Shown here: positions 1 through 7,227 of the stretch, one piece after another
Layout of the letters: every line of letters starts with the position of its first letter
How positions within the stretch are numbered: the stretch's first letter is position 1
From: Bacteroidota bacterium
Lineage (GTDB): Bacteria; Bacteroidota; Bacteroidia; Chitinophagales; Saprospiraceae
Assembly (NCBI GenBank): GCA_014190515.1
Contig: BJGN01000016.1
Coordinates: 1 to 36,164 of the forward strand
Length of the DNA stretch: 36,164 nucleotides
Direction of reading: 5' to 3'
The notes under the pieces: model-generated
What the model was told of the DNA's origin: nothing
The model's input: the letters and a program-made list of their open reading frames with translations, nothing else
Databases searched by the model: none
Made by a program: the position numbers and the translations under genes

Positions 1-1150
1 CCGTGTCGCCTGTTTTGAACCAGCCGTCTTCAGTAAAACTCTCTTCGGTGGATTCCTTCCTTCTCCAATATTTTTGAAAAACAGCAGGACCTTTGACTTG
101 AATTTCACCCGGTTCACCCTTAGCTTCTTTACCGTCTTCTGCAACCAGTCTAATTTCCACCGTAGGCAGCGGCAAACCAACAAAACCAGGTTTTCTTTTA
201 CTCCGTCGATATGGATTTGAAATGGCCATACCTATTTCTGTCATTCCATATCGTTCAAGTAACCAATGTCCACTGATTTCATACCATTTTTCCATCACAG
301 ATACCGGCAAAGCAGCTGAGCCGGAAACCATTAATCTCTTTTTGAGGAGATTCCCCTTTATTTCACCAGCCCGGCGGTCGGAAAGCCCCCCTATATATGC
401 AATTAATTTATAATATATTGTTGGAACGGCCATAAAGACGGTAAGGGAAGGAATTTCCAGTAATTCTACCACTTCTTTAGGATCAAATCTGGGAAAAAAA
501 ATACAGGTTGCACCTACCCAAAGGGAACAACATACGACATTAATGATTCCATGAACATGGTGCAAGGGCAGCACACACAGGGTTCTATCTTTACCTTCCC
601 ATTTCCATGCCTTTTGAAGCATTTCAATTTGAGCCTTTATATTTGCATGAGTAGTCACTACCCCTTTAGGTAAATTTGTTGTTCCGCTGGTATATAAAAT
701 CATGGCATTCCGCGACAAATTCAAAACGGGAAGTGATTTTTCAGGGAACATTCTGGAATGCATCATCTCGGAAATGGAAAATAAGCGAATAGGTCTTTTC
801 CCCTGACAAAGGGGTTCTAATAATGGTAAATATTCATCGGAGGCGACAATGAAATCCGCCTCTGTATCTTGAATAACGTAATCAAGAGACGGAGGCGGAT
901 AGGTTAAACAGAGTGGAACTGCTATTCCACCTGCAATCCAAATAGCCCATTGAACAGAAACATAATCGACGCCAGGGTTCACCATAAAAGCTACCCTGGC
1001 TTCTGCAAGATCATCATTTTGACCTAAGAGTAAGGTTGCAAAATGTTGCGCACGATGAATAATCGAACCATATTTCCATGCTTCACCTTCTGAATAAACA
1101 GCTACCTGATCTTTATATCTTTTTGCTCTTTTAACTATTTCATAACACAT
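1..1150 (-). CDS. AMP-forming acyl-CoA ligase, ACSF3/MatB-like (3' end missing)
   Basis: Open frame of 383 codons read leftward to the window edge, so the C-terminal subdomain is missing. By family it activates a carboxylic acid with ATP to an acyl-adenylate and transfers it to CoA. Visible adenylation motifs are the A3 loop YTSGTTNLPKG (residues 153-163), A5 ERYGMTE (299-305) and A7 GWFKTGDT (376-383). The stretch after A5, with SNPY and PGFVGLPLP, resembles ACSF3/MatB malonyl- or methylmalonyl-CoA synthetases more than long-chain ligases; this is inferred from memory of the family. In A3 the usual glycine after TSGTT is Asn. The start is the first in-frame ATG, four bases after the transporter stop, so it is most likely the last seen gene of the hexuronate operon. 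Its substrate is not established, and a general medium-chain ligase is the main alternative. Confidence 0.85.
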   Translation of the reverse strand, partial: MCYEIVKRAKRYKDQVAVYSEGEAWKYGSIIHRAQHFATLLLGQNDDLAEARVAFMVNPGVDYVSVQWAIWIAGGIAVPLCLTYPPPSLDYVIQDTEADFIVASDEYLPLLEPLCQGKRPIRLFSISEMMHSRMFPEKSLPVLNLSRNAMILYTSGTTNLPKGVVTTHANIKAQIEMLQKAWKWEGKDRTLCVLPLHHVHGIINVVCCSLWVGATCIFFPRFDPKEVVELLEIPSLTVFMAVPTIYYKLIAYIGGLSDRRAGEIKGNLLKKRLMVSGSAALPVSVMEKWYEISGHWLLERYGMTEIGMAISNPYRRSKRKPGFVGLPLPTVEIRLVAEDGKEAKGEPGEIQVKGPAVFQKYWRRKESTEESFTEDGWFKTGDT

Positions 1151-1154
1151 AACA

Positions 1155-2438
1155 CTACTCTTTGTAAGGAGTCATTTTAGGGCTTATAAAGTGCATAATG
1201 GCCCATGCCAGCATATACATCAGACCACAAACGAAGAAAATGATATTATAACCTGCGGTGGAATCTCCCAATTGTCTGTAAGTTTCAAGAATATAACCTA
1301 CAAAAATTGGAAATAAAACACCTCCTACAGATCCGGCCATTCCACCAATTCCTACCACTGAACTGATAGCCTTTTTAGGAAACATATCAGAAGCTACGGT
1401 AAAAATATTAGCACTCCAGGCTTGATGTGCTGCAGCGGCTAAGCTGATAAGAGCAACGGCAACCCACATATTTGTAGCATATTTCGCCGACATAATAGGC
1501 AGTACACAAAGAGCGAAAATAAACATAGCTGTTTTTCTGGCTTTATAAACAGGCCACCCTTTTTGGATAAAGTAAGAAGAAAGATACCCACCGCCAATAC
1601 TGCCAATAGATGTCGCCATATAAATAATTACCAAAGGCCAACCTGGTTTTTTAAGATCCAGACTAAAGCTCGTTGAAAAATAAGAAGGCAACCAGAATAA
1701 GAAAAACCACCAGATAGGGTCTGTCAATAATTTACCTATAATGAAAACATACGTTTGCCTTACGCGAAACAATGTTCCCCAGGCAAGTGGCTTTTCATTG
1801 CTCGTATCTTCTTCATTATCACTATGAATATGAGCAAGTTCTGCTTCCGTTACTTTTTTGTGTCTGTTTGGAATTTCGTAGTAGTACAACCAAAATATTA
1901 ACCAAACAAATCCAATGGCACCGGTTATAATGAAGGCTTCTTGCCAGCCATACAAAGCGAGAATAGTAGGGACTAAAATTGGAGCAAAAACGGCACCAAT
2001 ATTGGCACCCGAGTTAAAAATCCCTGTGGCTAAAGCTCTTTCTTTTTTTGGAAACCACTCGGCAACCGTTTTAATGGCGGCAGGAAAATTACCGGATTCA
2101 CCCAATCCCAGGGCTGCTCTGGCCACACCGAATCCAAAAGTTGTCTTAACCACGCCATGCAAACATGCGGCAATACTCCAAAATATAATGGAAATACTGA
2201 AGCCCATTTTAGTACCTATTCTATCTATAATTCTGCCAAATACAAGCAATCCCAAGGCATAAGCAGCAGTAAATGCCATAACAATATTGGCATAATCTTG
2301 TTCTGACCACCCAAATTCTAACTCAAGGGTAGGTTTCAATAAACCAATAACCTGTCTGTCAATGTAATTAATGGTAGTAGCAAAGAAAAGAAGAGCAACG
2401 ACTATCCAACGTTGATTTCCAATAGGTGATTTACTCAT
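1155..2438 (-). CDS. Hexuronate-type MFS transporter (ExuT-like)
   Basis: A 427-residue major facilitator superfamily permease with about 12 hydrophobic segments, the usual length. The N-terminal NYIDR (residues 24-28) and the GESGNFPAA loop from residue 113, followed by EWFPKKERA, are typical of the anion:cation symporter family that includes ExuT and GarP. It sits 26 bases after the KDG kinase gene and 4 bases before the acyl-CoA ligase gene on the same strand, within a uxuA cluster. Uptake of glucuronate or galacturonate is therefore the likely role. The precise sugar acid is inferred from context; family members also carry other sugar acids such as galactonate or glucarate. Confidence 0.88.
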   Translation of the reverse strand: MSKSPIGNQRWIVVALLFFATTINYIDRQVIGLLKPTLELEFGWSEQDYANIVMAFTAAYALGLLVFGRIIDRIGTKMGFSISIIFWSIAACLHGVVKTTFGFGVARAALGLGESGNFPAAIKTVAEWFPKKERALATGIFNSGANIGAVFAPILVPTILALYGWQEAFIITGAIGFVWLIFWLYYYEIPNRHKKVTEAELAHIHSDNEEDTSNEKPLAWGTLFRVRQTYVFIIGKLLTDPIWWFFLFWLPSYFSTSFSLDLKKPGWPLVIIYMATSIGSIGGGYLSSYFIQKGWPVYKARKTAMFIFALCVLPIMSAKYATNMWVAVALISLAAAAHQAWSANIFTVASDMFPKKAISSVVGIGGMAGSVGGVLFPIFVGYILETYRQLGDSTAGYNIIFFVCGLMYMLAWAIMHFISPKMTPYKE

Positions 2439-2464
2439 ATTCTCAAAATTTAAAGTTCAATTAA

Positions 2465-3499
2465 TTATCGGGAAACGCGGCCTGAACCGTCCCCTTTCAT
2501 AAGATTTTTTACTTCATCTACGGTGACCAGATTAAAATCGCCATAAATGGTGTGTTTTAAACAAGAGGCAGCTACAGCAAAATTTAGTGCCTGCTGATCA
2601 TCCTCGGGATAGGTTAACAGACCGCAAATCAGACCTCCCATAAAGGAATCACCCCCCCCTACTCTATCTACAATATGGGTAATATCATATTGGGGTGAAA
2701 AGAACATTTGTTCGCCATTAAACAGGGTACCTGCCCAGGTATTATGATTCGCGTTAATAGAACCTCTTAAGGTAATGATTACCTTTTTCGCTCTAGGAAA
2801 TCTCTTTACCAATTGACGGCAAACCGATTCATAAGCAGCAGCTTCCACATGACCTGCTGTCACATCGACCCCTTCTGGTTGAATATGAAAAACCTTTTCA
2901 GCATCCTCCTCATTTCCCAAAATGACATCACATCCCTCCACCAATTCAGGCATTACTTCACTGGCAGACTTCCCATATTTCCATAAATTTTTCCTGAAAT
3001 TCAAATCTGTAGAAACGGTGACACCCAGTTTATTTGCCATTTTAATACCCTCCAGACAGGTAGCGGCGGCCCCTTCAGAAAGTGCAGGGGTAATTCCCGT
3101 CCAGTGAAACCAATTGGCATCTTTAAAAATTGCTTCCCAATCGAGCATACCTGGCTGAATATCAGCTATAGCGGAACCGGCACGATCATAGACTACTTTA
3201 CTTGCGCGGGCCACAGCGCCCGTTTCCAGGAAATATATGCCCACTCTCTCACCACCCCTTAAAATATCTTGCGTCTGAACATTATATTTTCTTAAGTTTT
3301 GAATAGCCCAGTCGCCAATATCATTCTTGGGCAATCGGGAAACGAAAGAAGCTGGAATACCGTAATTTGCCAAAGAAACGGCAACATTCGCCTCTCCACC
3401 ACCAAAAGTTGCCTCTAGCTGGGAAGATTGAGAAAACCGAAGATACCCCGGAGATGCTAATCTGAGCATAATTTCACCGAAAGTCACTACTTTTTTCAT
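2465..3499 (-). CDS. kdgK: 2-dehydro-3-deoxygluconokinase (PfkB family)
   Basis: A 344-residue ribokinase/PfkB-family kinase. The N-terminal FGEIMLRL with a GGGEANVA substrate loop (residues 33-40) and the C-terminal DRVGGGDSF (278-286) mark the family. D284 is the expected catalytic base, and the usual GAGD anion hole reads GGGD here. By family and context it phosphorylates 2-keto-3-deoxygluconate, the product of UxuA, to KDPG. It lies between uxuA (32 bases away) and the transporter gene, all on one strand. No KDPG aldolase (kdgA) is present in the window, so the pathway is completed elsewhere. A kinase for another sugar acid is possible but less likely given the neighbours. Confidence 0.87.
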   Translation of the reverse strand: MKKVVTFGEIMLRLASPGYLRFSQSSQLEATFGGGEANVAVSLANYGIPASFVSRLPKNDIGDWAIQNLRKYNVQTQDILRGGERVGIYFLETGAVARASKVVYDRAGSAIADIQPGMLDWEAIFKDANWFHWTGITPALSEGAAATCLEGIKMANKLGVTVSTDLNFRKNLWKYGKSASEVMPELVEGCDVILGNEEDAEKVFHIQPEGVDVTAGHVEAAAYESVCRQLVKRFPRAKKVIITLRGSINANHNTWAGTLFNGEQMFFSPQYDITHIVDRVGGGDSFMGGLICGLLTYPEDDQQALNFAVAASCLKHTIYGDFNLVTVDEVKNLMKGDGSGRVSR

Positions 3500-3531
3500 A
3501 ACTTATAATTTATTTATTTGAGTTATTAATA

Positions 3532-4725
3532 TTAATCTATAAATCGTTGAATGGCATATTCTGTGCCTCTCAATTCAGCTAAACCGCGCAAACGACCAAT
3601 GGCAGAATATCCAGGATAGGTTGTTTTCTTCAAATCATCCAGCATTTGATGCCCATGGTCAGGTCTCATAGGAATGGAAACATTTCGATGGCGCATCCAG
3701 TGAACAATCTCTGTTATTACCTCATACATATCCACATCACCCTCTAAATGATTATCTTCAAAAAAGTCACCATTGTCATTTCTGGTGGTACTTCGAAGGT
3801 GTATGAAATGAATTCTTTCTCCAAATTCTTTTACCATTTCCGGCAAATTATTATCCGCTCTCACACCATAAGATCCTGTGCAAAAACACAATCCGTTTTC
3901 CTTTGCCGGAACTGCCTGTATCATATCCCTGACATCATCTGCACAGCTCATGATTCTGGGTAAACCCAGTAAATTAAAAGGTGGATCATCCGGATGAATA
4001 GCCATAACCACGCCACATTCCTGAGCAACGGGAATAATTTCTTTTAGAAAATGCTGCAGATTTGCCTTTAATTTTTTGCTGTCAATTTTAGCATAAGTAT
4101 CAAGGGCAGCCTGAAACTGCTCCATGGTAAAACTTTCCTCACTGCCAGGAAGACCTTTTAACATATTACTTTCCAAAAGAACCTTTTCTTCGGAAGACAT
4201 ATTGTTAAACCTCTCGGTTGCCCTTTTTATTTCCTCCGGGCTGTAGTCTGCAGTAGCTCCGATTCTCTTCAATATAAATAAATCAAAAGCAACAAAAGCG
4301 GCTCTTTCATACAATAAAGCTAAAGAACCATCAGGCTGTTTGAAAACTAAATCGGTTCTTGTCCAATCTAAAATAGGCATAAAATTATAAGTAATCACCC
4401 GAACATCACAGGCCGCTAAGTTACGCATCGATTCCTTATAGTTTTTTATATAATCCTCAAAACCAGCACTCTGCGTTTTAATTGCCTCGTTAACGGGAAG
4501 ACTTTCTACTACATCCCAGGTTAATCCAGCGGCTTCAATGATCTTTTTTCTGATAAGGATTTCCTCCTTTGTCCATACGGCGCCATTGGGAATATGGTGA
4601 AGCGCGCTAACTACACCCGTACAGCCCGATTGACGAATGTCGGAAAGCGAAACAGGATCATTTGGTCCATACCAACGCATAGTTGGTATCATGGTTTTTT
4701 TATTTGGCGAAAGCCCCGTAAACAT
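3532..4725 (-). CDS. uxuA: Mannonate dehydratase
   Basis: A 397-residue protein, close to the ~394 residues usual for UxuA. Family landmarks are [19 protein letters not shown] near the N-terminus, [28 protein letters not shown] in the middle and MRPDHGHQM near the C-terminus. These histidine/aspartate motifs belong to the metal-dependent TIM-barrel active site. It dehydrates D-mannonate to 2-keto-3-deoxygluconate in hexuronate breakdown. The upstream SDR gene is 23 bases away and the kinase gene 32 bases downstream, consistent with one transcript. The first ATG (4725) adds an unusual 11-residue lead before a second Met; starts at 4692 or 4680 would fit the family equally well. Confidence 0.95.
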   Translation of the reverse strand: MFTGLSPNKKTMIPTMRWYGPNDPVSLSDIRQSGCTGVVSALHHIPNGAVWTKEEILIRKKIIEAAGLTWDVVESLPVNEAIKTQSAGFEDYIKNYKESMRNLAACDVRVITYNFMPILDWTRTDLVFKQPDGSLALLYERAAFVAFDLFILKRIGATADYSPEEIKRATERFNNMSSEEKVLLESNMLKGLPGSEESFTMEQFQAALDTYAKIDSKKLKANLQHFLKEIIPVAQECGVVMAIHPDDPPFNLLGLPRIMSCADDVRDMIQAVPAKENGLCFCTGSYGVRADNNLPEMVKEFGERIHFIHLRSTTRNDNGDFFEDNHLEGDVDMYEVITEIVHWMRHRNVSIPMRPDHGHQMLDDLKKTTYPGYSAIGRLRGLAELRGTEYAIQRFID

Positions 4726-4748
4726 AGATATATGATTAAATTGTTAAA

Positions 4749-5576
4749 TTAAACCCCACTGGAGGACATAAAACCACCATCAACCCTAACATTTGTGCCT
4801 GTAACAAACTTTGAGGCATCGCTGAGAAGCCATATCAATGCACCATTTAATTCATTTGGACTTCCAAATCTTTTAAATGGGGTTTGTTTTATGATAGATT
4901 GTCCGCGGGGAGTAAGTGAACCATCTGGTTGAGTAAGCAACGCTCTGTTTTGATCTGTTAGAAAAAAACCCGGCACTAAGGCATTCACTCTTATCTTGTC
5001 ACCGTGACGATTAGCTACTTCAATGGCAAACCATTTTGTATAGGCATCAATTGCTGACTTGGCCATACTATAACCAAGGACTTTGGTTAATGGTCTGACG
5101 GTACTCACCGACGAAATATTCACAATACTTCCCGTTTCTTCTTTAACTAGTTCGGCACCAAAAATCTGAGTAGGTAAAAGGGTTCCCCAAACATTTAAAT
5201 CGAGCGCTTTTTTCATTCCGCTCATGCTGAGAGAAAATATATCGGCCTCGGGTTGTAGTACTGCCTCGGGAACATTGCCTCCTGCAGCATTTACTAAGCC
5301 ACTTATTTTTCCAAAACGTTGTAAAATCAAATCCTTTGCATGTTTCAATGAATCTTCGTCCATGACATCAGCCTGCGCAAAAAAAGCAATGCCTCCTTTT
5401 GCTTCAATATCCTTTACTGCCAATAGGCCTTTAGACTCATTTCGTCCTAAAATAACTACATTTCCCCCCGCCAGTGCTATGGCTTCACTAAAGGATTTTC
5501 CAAGGATTCCATAACCTCCCGTGACAATTATTACTTTATCTTTTAATGAAAAAGATTCCGTTGTTCCACTACTCAT
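4749..5576 (-). CDS. SDR oxidoreductase, probable D-mannonate (fructuronate) oxidoreductase
   Basis: A 275-residue classical short-chain dehydrogenase. The cofactor motif TGGYGILG covers residues 19-26, NAAGG 96-100, the serine region SSVS 155-158, and the catalytic YSMAK has Y169 and K173. It is first in the operon, directly before uxuA. In Bacteroidota and Gram-positives an SDR often replaces the long-chain UxuB and reduces fructuronate to mannonate, so that role is inferred here. The distance to uxuA is 23 bases. The upstream gap holds a LacI-type palindrome. The reaction assignment depends on context, as SDR sequence alone does not fix the substrate. Confidence 0.82.
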   Translation of the reverse strand: MSSGTTESFSLKDKVIIVTGGYGILGKSFSEAIALAGGNVVILGRNESKGLLAVKDIEAKGGIAFFAQADVMDEDSLKHAKDLILQRFGKISGLVNAAGGNVPEAVLQPEADIFSLSMSGMKKALDLNVWGTLLPTQIFGAELVKEETGSIVNISSVSTVRPLTKVLGYSMAKSAIDAYTKWFAIEVANRHGDKIRVNALVPGFFLTDQNRALLTQPDGSLTPRGQSIIKQTPFKRFGSPNELNGALIWLLSDASKFVTGTNVRVDGGFMSSSGV

Positions 5577-5623
5577 TCCGTTTACATTTAAGAATTTAGC
5601 CCTTTCAAGAGCCTAATAATTTC

Positions 5624-5631
5624 TAAATATA
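5624..5631 (-). promoter_or_regulatory. Possible -7 box for the hexuronate operon
   Basis: Read on the minus strand the site is TATATTTA, one base off the Bacteroidota consensus TAnnTTTG, about 48 bases before the SDR start. No clear TTG element stands 19-21 bases upstream. Weak call. Confidence 0.3.
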
Positions 5632-5694
5632 ATAGATTAAGTTTGAAAATTTAGCACTTATACTGCCCGATCTTAGCCTAATACTGAAAATATT

Positions 5695-5712
5695 TACGAA
5701 AACGTTGTCGTA
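5695..5712. promoter_or_regulatory. LacI-family-type operator palindrome
   Basis: TACGAAAACGTTGTCGTA is an 18-bp palindrome with a single mismatched pair, centred on a CG step inside AACGTT. That is the usual architecture of LacI/GalR-family operators such as PurR and CcpA sites. It lies about 120 bases upstream of the first gene of the hexuronate operon and downstream of the MATE stop, so it most likely serves the operon. No LacI-type regulator is encoded in this window. Recognition by a KdgR-like repressor is inference. Confidence 0.55.
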
Positions 5713-5790
5713 GAAAATAAATAGTCAACGGAATTTAGTTTTCTGTTAGCGTCGACGTACAACTAAATAATTTGGAGAATGACTTTTTCC

Positions 5791-7113
5791 CTATTGATTT
5801 GCCTTGTACTTAAATCTAAAAAAGAGTAACAACGCACTGGCGCTTAAGGCAACAATAAAACCTACCCAAAGACCATAAACCTCCCATTTAAGATTGAAGG
5901 CTAAAAAATAACCAACGGGTAAACCCACTATCCAGTAAGCCACCAACACAATGAGCGTCGGAATTTTCATATCCTGTAAGCCTCTCAGAAGACCAATTCC
6001 TACCGCTTGGGTCGAGTCAGAAATTTGAAAAACACCCGCCAATATCATCAGTCCAGTTGCATATTTTAAAACCTCCATTTCATCATTGAAAAGTTTAGGC
6101 AGCCCACTTCTTCCTATGAAAAGAATAACGGCACAAATCACTCCATATACCACTGCCATAGAAAAATTACTGTATCCAATTTTCCTGACCTGCTCTATAT
6201 TCCCCTGCCCCCTTGCATTAGCTACCCTAATACTGCCCGCCGAGCTAATGCCCAAAGACACCATATATGTTATTGCGGCCATATTTAAGGCAATCTGGTG
6301 CGCAGCTTGTTGCACATAACCCAACCATCCTGACATTACTCCTGACACGGCAAATGCTCCGGCTTCCATCCCATATTGAACAGCACTTGGTATGCCTACT
6401 CTGAGTATTTCTTTAATTCCAAAAATTTTTAATGAAAAAGCATGCCTAACATCCTGTAAATATGGCTTATAGGCCGATTTATAAATGATTAATATGATGA
6501 TGACAATGAATAATAAAAATCTGGAAATAAAAGTAGCTAATCCCGCCCCTTCAAGTTCCATTCTGGGAAATCCAAATTTCCCAAAAATGAAGAGGTAATT
6601 CAGGAATCCATTCACAGGCAAAGAGGCTAAAGATAGATACATTGGCCATTTTGTCTCTCCTAATCCATCAGAAAACTGCTTTAACACCATAAATAAAATC
6701 ATGGGCAACATGCTCCACGTCATCCACCTTAAATAATTGTCCGATAATTCCACCACTATTTTATCCTGACCCATATTATTTAGCAGAAAATGTTGGGAAT
6801 ACTCAATGCCAACAGCCAAAAATATCATCATAAAAAAAGCGACAAATAAACCATTTATAGCAATAACTATTGGTTTATTCATAAGCCCATTTCCTATAGA
6901 ATGGGCAACTAATGGGGAAATAGCCATCGTTAATCCAAATCCCAAAACTAAAGGTATCGTCAATAAATTATTTACAAAACTGGCCGCAGCCAACTGGCTG
7001 CTATGTATAGCACCAACCATAGCTGTGTCAATAACGCCAAGGAACATTTGAGATAAATTACCTAATATAATTGGCCATCCCAGATACAATGTCTCCTTTA
7101 TCTCTTTACGCAT
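5791..7113 (-). CDS. MATE family efflux transporter
   Basis: A 440-residue protein with about 12 hydrophobic segments, the normal size for multidrug and toxic compound extrusion proteins. N-terminal landmarks include LGWPIILGNLSQMFLGVIDT, with the duplicated six-helix layout, and the second half contains GISSAGSIRVANARGQG, a typical MATE loop. It would export small cationic or organic compounds by sodium or proton antiport across the inner membrane. It lies 214 bases before the hexuronate operon on the same strand and has its own TAnnTTTG box, so a functional link to uronate use is unproven. Its substrate is unknown. Confidence 0.9.
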   Translation of the reverse strand: MRKEIKETLYLGWPIILGNLSQMFLGVIDTAMVGAIHSSQLAAASFVNNLLTIPLVLGFGLTMAISPLVAHSIGNGLMNKPIVIAINGLFVAFFMMIFLAVGIEYSQHFLLNNMGQDKIVVELSDNYLRWMTWSMLPMILFMVLKQFSDGLGETKWPMYLSLASLPVNGFLNYLFIFGKFGFPRMELEGAGLATFISRFLLFIVIIILIIYKSAYKPYLQDVRHAFSLKIFGIKEILRVGIPSAVQYGMEAGAFAVSGVMSGWLGYVQQAAHQIALNMAAITYMVSLGISSAGSIRVANARGQGNIEQVRKIGYSNFSMAVVYGVICAVILFIGRSGLPKLFNDEMEVLKYATGLMILAGVFQISDSTQAVGIGLLRGLQDMKIPTLIVLVAYWIVGLPVGYFLAFNLKWEVYGLWVGFIVALSASALLLFFRFKYKANQ

Positions 7114-7129
7114 TTTTTCAAATTTGTTG

Positions 7130-7137
7130 CAAAGGTA
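7130..7137 (-). promoter_or_regulatory. Bacteroidota -7 box before the MATE gene
   Basis: On the minus strand the site reads TACCTTTG, a full match to TAnnTTTG, 17 bases upstream of the MATE start codon. A matching TTG element is not evident at the expected spacing. Confidence 0.5.
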
Positions 7138-7227
7138 TCAATTTTACATCGCTAAATTGACCCTGAAAAGGTTTTGGTGAATTATTTACTACCACTCCTT
7201 TCAATCTTATTTTTTCTATTTCCAGGA

